Origin: a virus
Reading direction: 5' to 3' (one strand)
Virus record (IMG/VR): IMGVR_UViG_3300042923_001335
Coordinates: 1 to 36,659 of that record
DNA length: 36,659 bases
Below, piece by piece: positions 30,003-36,511 of this stretch. Made by a program: the position numbers and the translations under genes. Each line of letters opens with the position of its first letter. Within the stretch, counting starts at the first letter, position 1. The notes beneath the pieces were generated by a model that was given only the letters and a program-made list of their open reading frames with translations, was not told the DNA's origin and ran no database searches.

Positions 30003-30193
30003 TGGGGCCTCCGGTTGGAGTTGGTCTTGAGGCGGGTCACGAGGTCGTACCGGCCCGCGCGGGCGAGGGTGCGTTCGAGCGTGCGGGGCGTGTATCCGAG
30101 GCGGGTGGCGGCGTGGTCGAACCGCTCGCCGACGGTCGCGAGGAACTCGGCGTCCTCGACGACGTCGCAGACGCGGCGCTTGGTCGCGGCCAT
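29999..30193 (-). CDS. small basic helical protein
   Basis: This 64-aa protein starts at ATG 30193 and overlaps the next gene by 4 nt. It is basic and helical, with LGYTPRTLERTLARAGRYDLVTRL resembling a helix-turn-helix of the sigma region or HTH type (residues 28-55). It lies in a ladder of tiny overlapping genes. The probable role is nucleic acid binding. Confidence 0.6.
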   Translation of the reverse strand: MAATKRRVCDVVEDAEFLATVGERFDHAATRLGYTPRTLERTLARAGRYDLVTRLKTNSNRRPQ

Positions 30194-30357
30194 CAGGCGG
30201 CCCGCCTCGGGGTCGCGCGCAGTTCGGCCGCCGTCGTGCCGACCGGCGGGCGCGGCGCGCGCGGGGCGTGCTCGGCGCACAGGTGCGCGTTCATGTACCG
30301 GCGCGTCGGGGTGCGCCCGCACGGCGGCCACCCGTGGGTGCAGGGGCGGTCAGCCAC
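30193..30357 (-). CDS. tiny Cys/His protein (54 aa)
   Basis: This frame starts at GTG 30357, overlapping the upstream gene's stop by 8 nt, and its TGA overlaps the ATG of the next gene by 1 nt (TGATG). The sequence CTHGWPPCGR...NAHLCAEHAP has a possible zinc set of Cys6, His8, Cys13, Cys27 and His30. The C-terminus is Pro/Arg/Ala-rich. It is easily missed because of its length, yet the tight junctions on both sides and the Cys/His pattern support it as a gene. The function is unknown. Confidence 0.55.
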   Translation of the reverse strand: MADRPCTHGWPPCGRTPTRRYMNAHLCAEHAPRAPRPPVGTTAAELRATPRRAA

Positions 30358-30706
30358 GGCGCACCTCCTGCCGGTGGTGCTGCACCCACACGAACCGGGC
30401 CAGCAGGCCGGCCCCGGCGAGGATCAGCCCGGGCGCGAGGATCAGGTGGGCGCCGTCGAACGGGGACGCCTGCCACGCGACGAGGACGCCGGCGACCAGG
30501 AGGGCGACGACGGTGGCGAGCACGACGGCGACTCCCGCGGGGGCGGGCGCGCCGTCGGTGGGCTCGTGCTCGAGCTCCTCCTCGCACCCGTCGCAGAAGC
30601 CGCGCGAGGAGAGGTAGTCGACGGTGTCGCCGCACCGTTCGCAGACGCGCTCGTCGTGGCGGTCCTGCGCGAGCCCGAGCGAGTAGTCGCCCATCCCGCC
30701 GCGCAT
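30350..30706 (-). CDS. zinc-ribbon membrane protein
   Basis: In this 118-aa protein an N-terminal zinc ribbon RVCERCGDTVDYLSSRGFCDGC (residues 20-41) is followed by two hydrophobic helices (about 57-77 and 84-104). It starts at ATG 30706, with GTG at 30709 as an alternative; both overlap the upstream stop. A ribbon joined to two membrane helices is unusual in a replication region. It may be expressed early to act at the membrane, such as on host entry or division, but this is unproven. Confidence 0.6.
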   Translation of the reverse strand: MRGGMGDYSLGLAQDRHDERVCERCGDTVDYLSSRGFCDGCEEELEHEPTDGAPAPAGVAVVLATVVALLVAGVLVAWQASPFDGAHLILAPGLILAGAGLLARFVWVQHHRQEVRRG

Positions 30707-31071
30707 CACGACTCGCCCCCGAGGACCTCGGCCCGCACGGCGTGGGCGACGTGGCCGGAGTACGCGGACACCACCTCGATCCGGCCGAGCTCGTGCCCGC
30801 ACGTGCACTTCCACCCGCTCGGCCGGTCGCGGCCGTCCGGGCCCACCTCGACCCCGACGACGTTGAACCCGAGGTGCCGGCGGAGCAGTCGACCGAGCGT
30901 GTCCGGGTCGTCGGGGTCGGTCAGGGCAGCCGTGAGCACGGCGAGCGCGTCGTCGTGCGCGGCCAGCTGGTCGTCCGGCTCGAGGTCGTCCAGGCGCGTC
31001 GCGACCCCGTCCAGGCGCGCGGCCTGCGCGCGCACGAGCGCGTCGGCACCACGGGTCACGGCGGCGGTCAC
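30706..31071 (-). CDS. hypothetical early protein with CTCG motif
   Basis: This 121-aa protein starts at GTG 31071, overlapping the upstream stop (GTGA). It has an N-terminal helical half (TRGADALVRAQAARLDGVATRLDDLEP) and a C-terminal beta part with WKCTCGHELGRIEVVSAYSGHV. Only two cysteines are present, so a zinc site would need His residues. The Pfam-level identity is unknown. It is a ladder member next to the zinc-ribbon membrane gene. Confidence 0.55.
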   Translation of the reverse strand: MTAAVTRGADALVRAQAARLDGVATRLDDLEPDDQLAAHDDALAVLTAALTDPDDPDTLGRLLRRHLGFNVVGVEVGPDGRDRPSGWKCTCGHELGRIEVVSAYSGHVAHAVRAEVLGGES

Positions 31072-31367
31072 TGGGCGACCTCCGTCCAAGCGTGCGCGGC
31101 GGCGACCGCGGCCTCGTAGTGGGAGTTGATGTCCTGGCCGAGCTCGACGGCGCGGACGTACGCGGCGAGCGCCCGGGCCGCGTGCTCGGCGGTGTGGGCG
31201 CGGTGCAGCCCGGCGGCGACGTCCGGCTGGACGACGGACATGAGCCCGGCCTGGGAGAAGCCGCGCCGGGCCTGCGGCGGCGGGGCGATCGCGGTCGCGC
31301 CGTTCTCCGCGAACACGATGTCCGGCACGGGGGCGACGGCGGGGCGGTGGGTCGGCGGGGTCGTCAT
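31068..31367 (-). CDS. hypothetical early protein
   Basis: In this 99-aa protein a Pro-rich start (residues 1-35) leads into an amphipathic helical half (50-98: HRAHTAEHAARALAAYVRAVELG...). It has no Cys. Its ATG overlaps the upstream stop (TGATG) and its own stop overlaps the next gene's GTG by 4 nt. The function is unknown. Confidence 0.55.
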   Translation of the reverse strand: MTTPPTHRPAVAPVPDIVFAENGATAIAPPPQARRGFSQAGLMSVVQPDVAAGLHRAHTAEHAARALAAYVRAVELGQDINSHYEAAVAAAHAWTEVAQ

Positions 31368-31525
31368 CAGGCGATCGCCAGCTCGATCGCGTACCAGGCG
31401 TCGAGGTCGACGTAGTACTGGGCCAGGTCGACGACACCGGCGCGGTCGTAGTCCGCTAGACGCGGGCGACCGGTCGGGCGCGGCGTGACGACGGCCAGGT
31501 GCGGGTGGTGGATGGAGGTCTTCAT
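31367..31525 (-). CDS. small early protein (52 aa)
   Basis: This protein starts at ATG 31525 with AGGAGC upstream. A conserved-looking RPTGRPRLADYDRAGVVDLAQYY, then an acidic aromatic C-terminus (DLDAWYAIELAIA), form a small helical protein. It is too short to place in a family. A hairpin lies just upstream at 31550-31588. Confidence 0.5.
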   Translation of the reverse strand: MKTSIHHPHLAVVTPRPTGRPRLADYDRAGVVDLAQYYVDLDAWYAIELAIA

Positions 31526-31549
31526 GGGACACTGCTCCTGTCGTTGAAG

Positions 31550-31588
31550 GCGAAGGCCGGTACTCGTTGGCGCGGGGCTGGCCTTCGC
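31550..31588. other. inverted repeat in early operon gap
   Basis: A 9-bp perfect inverted repeat (31550-31558 with 31580-31588) with a 21-nt loop lies in the only sizeable gap between the excisionase-like gene and the next early gene. It could work as an attenuator or partial terminator for the early transcript. There is no U-run. Confidence 0.35.
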
Positions 31589-31599
31589 TGTTGGTGGGG

Positions 31600-31785
31600 T
31601 CAGTACGACGGCTGCGCGTCGAGCCAGGCGTCGAGGTCCTTCGCGAGGACGAGCACGCGGCGCCCGACCTTCTTGGCCGGCAGGTCGCCACGGTTGATGG
31701 CCCGGCGCACGGTCTCGAACGAGAGCGACGTGAGCTCGGCGACCTCGCGACGGGAGTACGCGACCTGCTCCAGCCCGGCCGTCAT
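31600..31785 (-). CDS. excisionase-like HTH protein
   Basis: This 61-aa protein is almost all one winged-HTH of the HTH_17/excisionase type: YSRREVAELTSLSFETVRRAI (about 10-30) followed by the wing GDLPAKKVGRRVLV and an aromatic end. Such proteins bend DNA at att sites to direct the tyrosine integrase towards excision, or act as small repressors. Its stop is followed by a 74-bp gap. The start overlaps the antirepressor stop (ATGA), so the two are made together at induction. Confidence 0.8.
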   Translation of the reverse strand: MTAGLEQVAYSRREVAELTSLSFETVRRAINRGDLPAKKVGRRVLVLAKDLDAWLDAQPSY

Positions 31786-32561
31786 CGCGCCGGGACACCG
31801 TTCAGGTCGGCGCGCATGATCGCGTACACGCGGTCGAAGAGGTTCCGGTCCCGGGCCGTGTACCCGTAGACCTGCTGGAAGGTGCCGTTGATCATCCGGT
31901 CGACCTTCTTCGGCTCGTGCCCGTGCTCGGCGACGTAGAGCGCCTTGAGCCGCTTGCCGAAGTTCCCGGCGTGCCGCGCGAGCGGGGCGCCGTGCACGCC
32001 GTGGTCGCGCAGGTACGACGTGACGTCGAGGGGGAGCGTCGTCGGGTCGAGCTCGGGCTCCTCGCCCATGGCCTGCGCGAGAACGAGCCGGGCCTTGGCC
32101 TCGAGGTAGTGGTCGTCGATGATGCCGCGCGCGGCGGCGACGACCTCCATCTGGGCCCGGGCTCGCAGGACGAGCGTGTCGATCTGGTCCTCGGTGGCGC
32201 GCGGGTTGATCGCGCCGCCCTTCGTCCAGTACGCCTCGATGACGTCGGCGACCTCGGACTGGTACGCGACGAGCAGGGGGCGGGCTGCCTCCTTGACGCG
32301 CCGCTCGTCGATCGTCGCGAGCAGCATGAGCGCCGTGCGGACGTCCGCAACGACGACCTGTCGCACCTGCTGGTCGCCGGGAAGCTGCACCTCCTTCAAG
32401 GAGGTGCAGGCCCAGGACTTCGCGGCAAGCTTCTTGCGCTGCGGCTCGAAGTCCAGGCCGAGCGCCTCGATGAAGGGCTTGAGCACGACGTGCGGCTTGC
32501 CGTCGACGTCGACCGCGAGCACCTCGGTGTCGCGGAACGGGATGTGGATCAGGTCGGTCAT
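31782..32561 (-). CDS. phage antirepressor (P22_AR_N type)
   Basis: In this 259-aa protein, residues 5-115 match the P22 antirepressor/BRO N-terminal domain (IPFRDTEVLAVDVDGKPHVVLKPF, DVRTALMLLATIDERRV). The C-terminal part (120-259) holds a helical region and a segment with KRLKALYVAEHGHEPKKV, of the C-terminal type seen in actinophage antirepressors. It would bind and switch off a repressor and so favour lytic growth. It starts at ATG 32561 after a GGA-type site. Its own coding sequence carries a perfect palindrome at 32385-32409. Confidence 0.82.
   Translation of the reverse strand: MTDLIHIPFRDTEVLAVDVDGKPHVVLKPFIEALGLDFEPQRKKLAAKSWACTSLKEVQLPGDQQVRQVVVADVRTALMLLATIDERRVKEAARPLLVAYQSEVADVIEAYWTKGGAINPRATEDQIDTLVLRARAQMEVVAAARGIIDDHYLEAKARLVLAQAMGEEPELDPTTLPLDVTSYLRDHGVHGAPLARHAGNFGKRLKALYVAEHGHEPKKVDRMINGTFQQVYGYTARDRNLFDRVYAIMRADLNGVPAR
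32385..32409. other. perfect 12-bp-arm palindrome pairing an SD with an anti-SD
   Basis: The arms at 32385-32396 and 32398-32409 are perfectly complementary around one base. One arm reads CTGCACCTCCTT, which contains CACCTCCTT, the conserved 3' end of 16S rRNA. The other contains AAGGAGGTG, a perfect Shine-Dalgarno sequence. In the antirepressor mRNA they would fold back to hide the SD. It lies within the coding region, about 50 codons in. Confidence 0.7.
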
Positions 32562-32637
32562 GGCATCCTGCTTCCTGTAGTGAGTTGCCCTCGCGTGGTG
32601 TCCTGCCCGGACCGCGGGGGCTTCTTGCTGTCTGGCG

Positions 32638-32907
32638 TCAGGCGATCGCCAGTTGCGCAGCGGGTGAGGCACCGCTTGTCACAGCGGGCATCGAGACATG
32701 CTCGCGAGCCTCGAAGAGGTCCTCCCACGGGACGTCGAGGCGGGCCGCGATCGCGAGGGCGAAGTCCTCCTCGATGTTGCGGAGCTTGCCGTTTTCGATC
32801 TGCCAGATCGCCGCCTGCGAGCGGCGCGTGAGGAACGCGAGGTCGCGCTGCGAGAAGTGGCGCTGCACACGCCAGCGCTTGATCTTCGCGGGGTCCCGGA
32901 CGTGCAT
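32638..32907 (-). CDS. Cro-like XRE helix-turn-helix protein
   Basis: This 89-aa protein starts at ATG 32907 because AAGGAGGT lies 4 nt upstream; longer frames to 32991 lack such a site. Residues 10-60 are a typical XRE/lambda-Cro HTH (KIKRWRVQRHFSQRDLAFLTRRSQAAIWQIENGK). It is the first gene of the minus-strand early operon, right below the promoter and operators at 32965-33020. It most likely represses the plus-strand repressor gene and so sets the lytic switch. Confidence 0.85.
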   Translation of the reverse strand: MHVRDPAKIKRWRVQRHFSQRDLAFLTRRSQAAIWQIENGKLRNIEEDFALAIAARLDVPWEDLFEAREHVSMPAVTSGASPAAQLAIA

Positions 32908-32964
32908 CCAGACCTCCTTGCGGGTGCGGGGTGGGCGCTTACGAGTCCTCATCATGCTCTCCAA

Positions 32965-32979
32965 TCGTCGTGCTGACAA
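32965..32979 (-). promoter_or_regulatory. operator copy 1
   Basis: Read on the minus strand this is TTGTCAGCACGACGA, matching operator 2 in 13 of 15 positions. It is a near palindrome (TTGTC, five bases, GAC-AA like). It sits just downstream of the early promoter -10 at 32984-32989, so a bound repressor would block transcription. The two operator centres are 41 bp apart, close to four helical turns. Confidence 0.6.
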
Positions 32980-32983
32980 GTAG

Positions 32984-33012
32984 ATGATCACCCACTATCC
33001 AGAGGTTGTCAA
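32984..33012 (-). promoter_or_regulatory. early (lytic) promoter TTGACA, 17 bp, GATCAT
   Basis: On the minus strand a perfect -35 TTGACA (33007-33012) and a -10-like GATCAT (32984-32989) are 17 bp apart. It faces the Cro-like gene. Operator 2 overlaps the -35 and operator 1 lies at the start region, as expected for the main lytic promoter. Confidence 0.65.
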
Positions 33013-33020
33013 CACGACAA
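33006..33020 (+). promoter_or_regulatory. operator copy 2 (perfect palindrome)
   Basis: TTGTCAACACGACAA has perfect half-sites TTGTC and GACAA around five bases and overlaps the -35 of the minus-strand early promoter. Its sequence match to operator 1 and the flanking HTH genes support repressor binding. Partial matches continue at 33064 (CTTGTCAC), in the leader of the repressor gene. Confidence 0.65.
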
Positions 33021-33125
33021 GCGGCGTTTCAGTGCCAGGAACTGGCAAGATGTACCGCGACGCTTGTCACGCCTCGGCGTGTCGGCCCTTCCACCAGTGA
33101 CGACGAGATCGGGAGCCTCGGCGGC

Positions 33126-33635
33126 GTGAACGAACCTCAGACGCTCCGTGACCTGGTCCAGCACGCCCTCGCGACCCGTGGGGGATCCGGCCGGAGCCTC
33201 GCTGCCGCAGCCGAGCGCGCCGGCCACAAGGTCACCCACACGACGGTCAACCAGCTCGCTGCCGGCACCTACCGCTTCAAGCCATCCGCCGAGACGATCC
33301 GAGCGATCGCGTGGCTCGCAGGCGTCCCCGAGGACGCCGCATTCGCGGCCGCCGGCGTCCCTGTGCCCGGACCGCCGTTCGCCGACGAGCTCCCACCTGG
33401 TGTGGACAATCTGTCCCCGCGCTCGCGCAGGGCCGCGATCGAGATCCTGCGGGCGCTGGTCGACGCCGAAGAGAGAGCCGCCGACGACCGGGCCGAAGTG
33501 GTCCCGACGGAGCCTTCGCGCTCGGGTCGCCGCCCGTCGGCCGATGACCTCGTAGACCAGCTCGACGACATGGACCACGTCGTCGAGGGAGAAGCCGCAC
33601 CGTTGGCCCATCAGGGGAGGCCTCGTCGAACATGA
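33126..33635 (+). CDS. HTH repressor (phage immunity type)
   Basis: This 169-aa protein starts at GTG 33126. Residues 5-75 form an XRE-like helix-turn-helix (LRDLVQHALATRGGSGRSLAAAAERAGHKVTHTTVNQLAAG), the rest a helical dimerisation region ending in a charged tail. There is no protease domain, so induction would not be by self-cleavage; the antirepressor may remove it instead. It lies next to the operators and diverges from the Cro-like gene, the standard immunity position. It also opens a three-gene operon, as its stop overlaps the next ATG (ATGA), so it may regulate those genes too. Confidence 0.75.
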   Translation: MNEPQTLRDLVQHALATRGGSGRSLAAAAERAGHKVTHTTVNQLAAGTYRFKPSAETIRAIAWLAGVPEDAAFAAAGVPVPGPPFADELPPGVDNLSPRSRRAAIEILRALVDAEERAADDRAEVVPTEPSRSGRRPSADDLVDQLDDMDHVVEGEAAPLAHQGRPRRT

Positions 33636-34141
33636 CCCTCGAGTACACGCCCGAGGGCCTGCTCACTCCTCGCATCCACCACGCCGACGACCTCGCTGAG
33701 CTCTACGAACCGCTCGTGCGCGACGCTCCCCACCGAGGCCAGCGCGAGATCATCTACCGCGGTATCGAGATCTTCCGCTCCACGATGGTCGATATCGCGG
33801 GCCCCGCGCCCTTGTGGGTCGGTGGAGCCTTCGCGCAGAAGGTTGCCGATGTCGAACCTCCACATGCCGAGCTCGTGTACCTGTGCGAGGACGCTGGGCA
33901 GGCGAAGGCGGCTCTGGGTGACGATCGGTTGTTCGGCCTCCTCACGCTCACAGGTGTGTCGATCTGGCGCCCGGTCGCGACGGGTCTGCAGCACATGCGC
34001 GGCGTGGGTGGCACGGTGCACGCTTACCTGGCCACGCCGCGACGGTTCGCGTACTGGCAGAAGATGCTCATGCAGACCAAGGATGCCGATGGGACCAGTG
34101 CCTACGGTGTAGAGCACGGGATTGTGGAGGTGGGCAAGTGA
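33632..34141 (+). CDS. unknown protein, possible degenerate nucleotidyltransferase (DUF6932-like)
   Basis: This 169-aa protein starts at ATG 33632, overlapping the repressor stop by 4 nt. The N-terminal pattern (TPEGLLTPRIHHADDLAELY), a regular helix (36-52) and then PLWVGGAFAQKVADVEPPHAELVYL (60-84) recall the DUF6932 nucleotidyltransferase-like family, in which a GSF..K segment precedes two catalytic Asp. Here the serine is replaced by glycine and no D-x-D is seen, so it may lack activity. The C-terminal third is aromatic and basic. The match is from memory and uncertain. Its coupling to the HTH and the 306-aa gene suggests a shared function. Confidence 0.45.
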   Translation: MTLEYTPEGLLTPRIHHADDLAELYEPLVRDAPHRGQREIIYRGIEIFRSTMVDIAGPAPLWVGGAFAQKVADVEPPHAELVYLCEDAGQAKAALGDDRLFGLLTLTGVSIWRPVATGLQHMRGVGGTVHAYLATPRRFAYWQKMLMQTKDADGTSAYGVEHGIVEVGK

Positions 34142-35058
34142 CTTCGAGCCATGACGCCTTCGCAGAACTGCGCGCGCTGAGGGATCACGCATTGGCCATT
34201 TCGTCGGGTGACGATTCGGTCGACGAATACGAACGCCGGGCAATCGAAACTTCGTTCGATATTGCAACGGGTGCGGATGATCTTGTTGCGCCCGACTTGT
34301 TGCGCGTCGAACTGTTGCAGACTCGACCTTCCGCAAGTGCTTTTGCCGCAGTGTCTGAACAGATGCACCGGGCCGCTGCGCGTCTTGCGAAATGGCAGGC
34401 TGACCCATCTACGGCGGGCGGGCCGATCCGTGAGATTGATCTAGAGCGTGCAGAGCTAATTCAAGAGGCGCAGGTGGGGAACGTCGTGTTCTTCCGTGTG
34501 CCACGCGCCCAGGACGCTCCACGCGACTTCGTTGAGGGCGATGTGCCCACCGCCGCGCGATCGGCCGTGCGTGAGCTCGTCGAGACCCTTCCGCGGGCTG
34601 CGGACGACGATCGATCCGTCGATGGGATCCTCGCGGCGCCCCTTCCGGTCCGCATGGCTGTCAGTGAGATCAGCCAGGCAGCCGCGAAGACTGGGGGGCT
34701 CTCCCTGGTCCTTGACGCTGCAGGAACTGGCGACCTTTCATCGGTCCTAAGTAAGGATCGCGCCGATGCACTAGTGGAGGAGCTCGCGAAGCCAGTTGAA
34801 GAAACCGGACGTCGTACCTTCGAAGGTGAGATGGACGGTCTTCGTGGTACGCGACACGTCTTTTATCTTGTCGAGCGAGATGGCCGTGAGCGATCTGGAT
34901 ATGTGAGCGACGAGTTGCTCCCGCATGTCATTGCGAACCTTCAGCAGCACGTGCGGATTGACGTGGCAACGAAGCGCACGAGTACGGTCGGGGGCCGAAA
35001 GGGCAAGGAGCGGTATACGCTGATCGCGGTGCATCCCGTGCTCGATCTCGACGCCTGA
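34138..35058 (+). CDS. unknown protein of the repressor-integrase interval
   Basis: This 306-aa protein starts at GTG 34138, overlapping the previous stop by 4 nt. Residues 1-115 are helical and acidic, 116-215 a mixed region (VVFFRVPRAQDAPRDF...) and 216-306 a basic beta-rich domain (FEGEMDGLRGTRHVFYLVERDGRERSGYVSDELL...). That C-terminal domain could be an OB- or SH3-like nucleic acid or ligand binding part. There is no membrane segment. The start region is clearly lower in GC and uses A/T-ending codons much more than neighbouring genes, a sign of recent transfer. No family is recognised. It lies where phages often keep defence genes. Confidence 0.6.
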   Translation: MTSSHDAFAELRALRDHALAISSGDDSVDEYERRAIETSFDIATGADDLVAPDLLRVELLQTRPSASAFAAVSEQMHRAAARLAKWQADPSTAGGPIREIDLERAELIQEAQVGNVVFFRVPRAQDAPRDFVEGDVPTAARSAVRELVETLPRAADDDRSVDGILAAPLPVRMAVSEISQAAAKTGGLSLVLDAAGTGDLSSVLSKDRADALVEELAKPVEETGRRTFEGEMDGLRGTRHVFYLVERDGRERSGYVSDELLPHVIANLQQHVRIDVATKRTSTVGGRKGKERYTLIAVHPVLDLDA

Positions 35059-35087
35059 GTGTTGTGTTGAGTGTGCAGAGTTGACAG

Positions 35088-36308
35088 TCACCCTGCGGTG
35101 AGGCCGAGCCGGGTCGCGACGTCTTCCATAGCGCGCCGCGCGAGCGCGCCCGAGACGTGCTGGTAGCCGCGGGTCGTCACGATCGACGAGTGCCCCATGA
35201 TCGCCGTGATCACGTGCTCGGACACGCCGGCTTCCAGTAGCAGGGTCGCGGTCGTGTGCCGGGCCTCGTGCAGCAGGTACCGACGCCCGCGCCCGTCCTC
35301 GTCGACGCATGCGACGCGCGCAGAGTCCAGCAGCTCGTACCAGGCGGCCCGGTCGACGTCGTCGGAGACCGGGCCGCCGTCCGTCGTGGGCCACACCAGG
35401 TCGAACGGGGACGTCGGCGCGACCTCGCGCCACGCTGTCAGCGCGGCGGCCATCCACGGCACGAGCGGGATCACGCGCCGACCCGTCGCCGACTTCGGGC
35501 GCACCAGGTGCATGGCCCCTACGAGCCGTCGTGCCTCGTACCCGCGCGGCACCCGGAACGTCCCCGCGGCCCGGTCTGCGTAAGGCAGCGCCTGCAGCTG
35601 CCACGACACGTCGAGCGTGCCAGCCTGAAGGTCCACGCACGACCACGTAAGCCCGAGGCACTCGCCCTGCCGCATCCCCTGCAGCAGCGCCGCGACCCAC
35701 CGCGACGCATCGGGCCGGGACGACGCGACCTTGAGCACGGCGACCGCGTCGTCGTACGTCAGCGCATCCCGGTCGTGCACGGCCTTCGCCGGGGCCGGGA
35801 CCAGGAGCACGCGCTCGGGGACGCGGTGTCCCTCGAGCATGGCCGCGCGCAGAGCTCGCATGAGCACGCCCTGCGCGTATCGCGCCGTCGTGGACGACCG
35901 CCCGGCCGCCTCGACCGCCGCGGTCACGCGGCGGACGTCGGCCGGGGTCAGCTGGTCCAGGCGGCGCTTCCCGATCGCGGGGATCACCCACCGCGTCATC
36001 GAGGACCGATCGGTCGCGTACGTCTTCGGCCGGACGCGCTTCTCGTGCTCGGTGAGCCAGGTCTGCGCCCACGCGTTGACCGTCGTGCCGGCGCGCACCG
36101 ACTGGTCGGGCACGCCGTCGCGCTCGATCTCGCGCCGCTTCGCGTCCAGGCGCCGCTTCGCCTCCGTCTCCGTCGTCGCGGACACCGTGATCCGGCGGGG
36201 CGCACCGGTCTCCGTGTGGCCGGCGACGAGCGACCCGATCCACCGCCCGTCGGACGCGCGCTGGTACAGCGACCCGGACCCGTACTGGCGACGCTTCGCC
36301 TTGCTCAT
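35088..36308 (-). CDS. tyrosine integrase
   Basis: In this 406-aa protein the N-terminal part (residues 5-60) resembles an arm-binding domain, 75-160 a SAM-like core-binding domain, and the C-terminal catalytic domain has R213 (LLQGMRQGECLGL), the H347-x-x-R350 pair (LLHEARHTT), H373 (MGHSS) and nucleophile Y382 (TTRGYQHVS). It integrates the phage at the tRNA-Arg site by recombining the 3' tRNA half repeat. ATG 36308 is chosen because a -10 box lies 8 nt upstream; an ATG at 36332 is an alternative. It lies against the right att copy, as usual. Confidence 0.95.
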   Translation of the reverse strand: MSKAKRRQYGSGSLYQRASDGRWIGSLVAGHTETGAPRRITVSATTETEAKRRLDAKRREIERDGVPDQSVRAGTTVNAWAQTWLTEHEKRVRPKTYATDRSSMTRWVIPAIGKRRLDQLTPADVRRVTAAVEAAGRSSTTARYAQGVLMRALRAAMLEGHRVPERVLLVPAPAKAVHDRDALTYDDAVAVLKVASSRPDASRWVAALLQGMRQGECLGLTWSCVDLQAGTLDVSWQLQALPYADRAAGTFRVPRGYEARRLVGAMHLVRPKSATGRRVIPLVPWMAAALTAWREVAPTSPFDLVWPTTDGGPVSDDVDRAAWYELLDSARVACVDEDGRGRRYLLHEARHTTATLLLEAGVSEHVITAIMGHSSIVTTRGYQHVSGALARRAMEDVATRLGLTAG

Positions 36309-36316
36309 GAACGCTG

Positions 36317-36322
36317 ACTGTA
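36317..36322 (-). promoter_or_regulatory. -10 element TACAGT for integrase
   Basis: On the minus strand TACAGT ends 8 nt before ATG 36308, with no Shine-Dalgarno sequence between. This fits the leaderless pattern seen at other genes in the window. The stretch upstream is only 47 nt from the att repeat, so integrase binding at the site could block its own promoter. Confidence 0.5.
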
Positions 36323-36369
36323 GCGAAGTCATGTAGCAATCTGGCGACCCGTCGAGACCCGTTCTGACC

Positions 36370-36469
36370 AGCGCGAGAGGCCCGACTGCACGTCATGACC
36401 CGTTGGGTGCAAGTCCTGGGACCGACTACGGATCAGAAGGTTGGGGGTTCGAATCCCTTCGGGCGCACA
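36370..36469 (+). repeat. right attachment-site copy
   Basis: This copy is identical to 1-100. The segment 36370-36423 is the phage arm between the integrase and the core; 36424-36469 is the tRNA-Arg(ACG) 3' half. After it the sequence leaves the phage and enters host DNA. This is the expected form of attR. Positions 36370-36423 have no tRNA pairing partner, so no complete tRNA is formed here either. Confidence 0.9.
36424..36467 (+). pseudogene. tRNA-Arg(ACG) 3' fragment, right copy
   Basis: Same content as 55-98: anticodon loop CTACGGA, T arm with TTCGAAT and acceptor 3' strand CGGGCGC, then discriminator A. It would have been the 3' end of the host tRNA before integration. The 5' half is not in this window. 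Confidence 0.75.
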
Positions 36470-36473
36470 TCAT

Positions 36474-36511
36474 GACGAACGGCCTCACCCGCACGGGTGG
36501 GGCCGTTCGTC
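36474..36511 (+). terminator. host tRNA terminator
   Basis: A 17-bp inverted repeat (36474-36490 with 36495-36511, one mismatch or wobble pair at most) has a 4-nt loop and is followed by GTTTCTCTC. It is the normal terminator of the host tRNA gene, matched in function by the phage-borne hairpin at 104-136. Confidence 0.8.

Noticed and set aside
32908-32991. Longer N-terminus of the Cro-like gene
   Set aside because: The extra codons overlap the promoter and operator region, while ATG 32907 has an ideal AAGGAGGT site.
33126-33635. Self-cleaving LexA/CI-type repressor
   Set aside because: No S24 peptidase domain with Ser/Lys pair is visible; the protein is short and helical.
35059-35087. Terminator between the 306-aa gene and integrase
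   Set aside because: The 29-bp convergent gap has no convincing hairpin.
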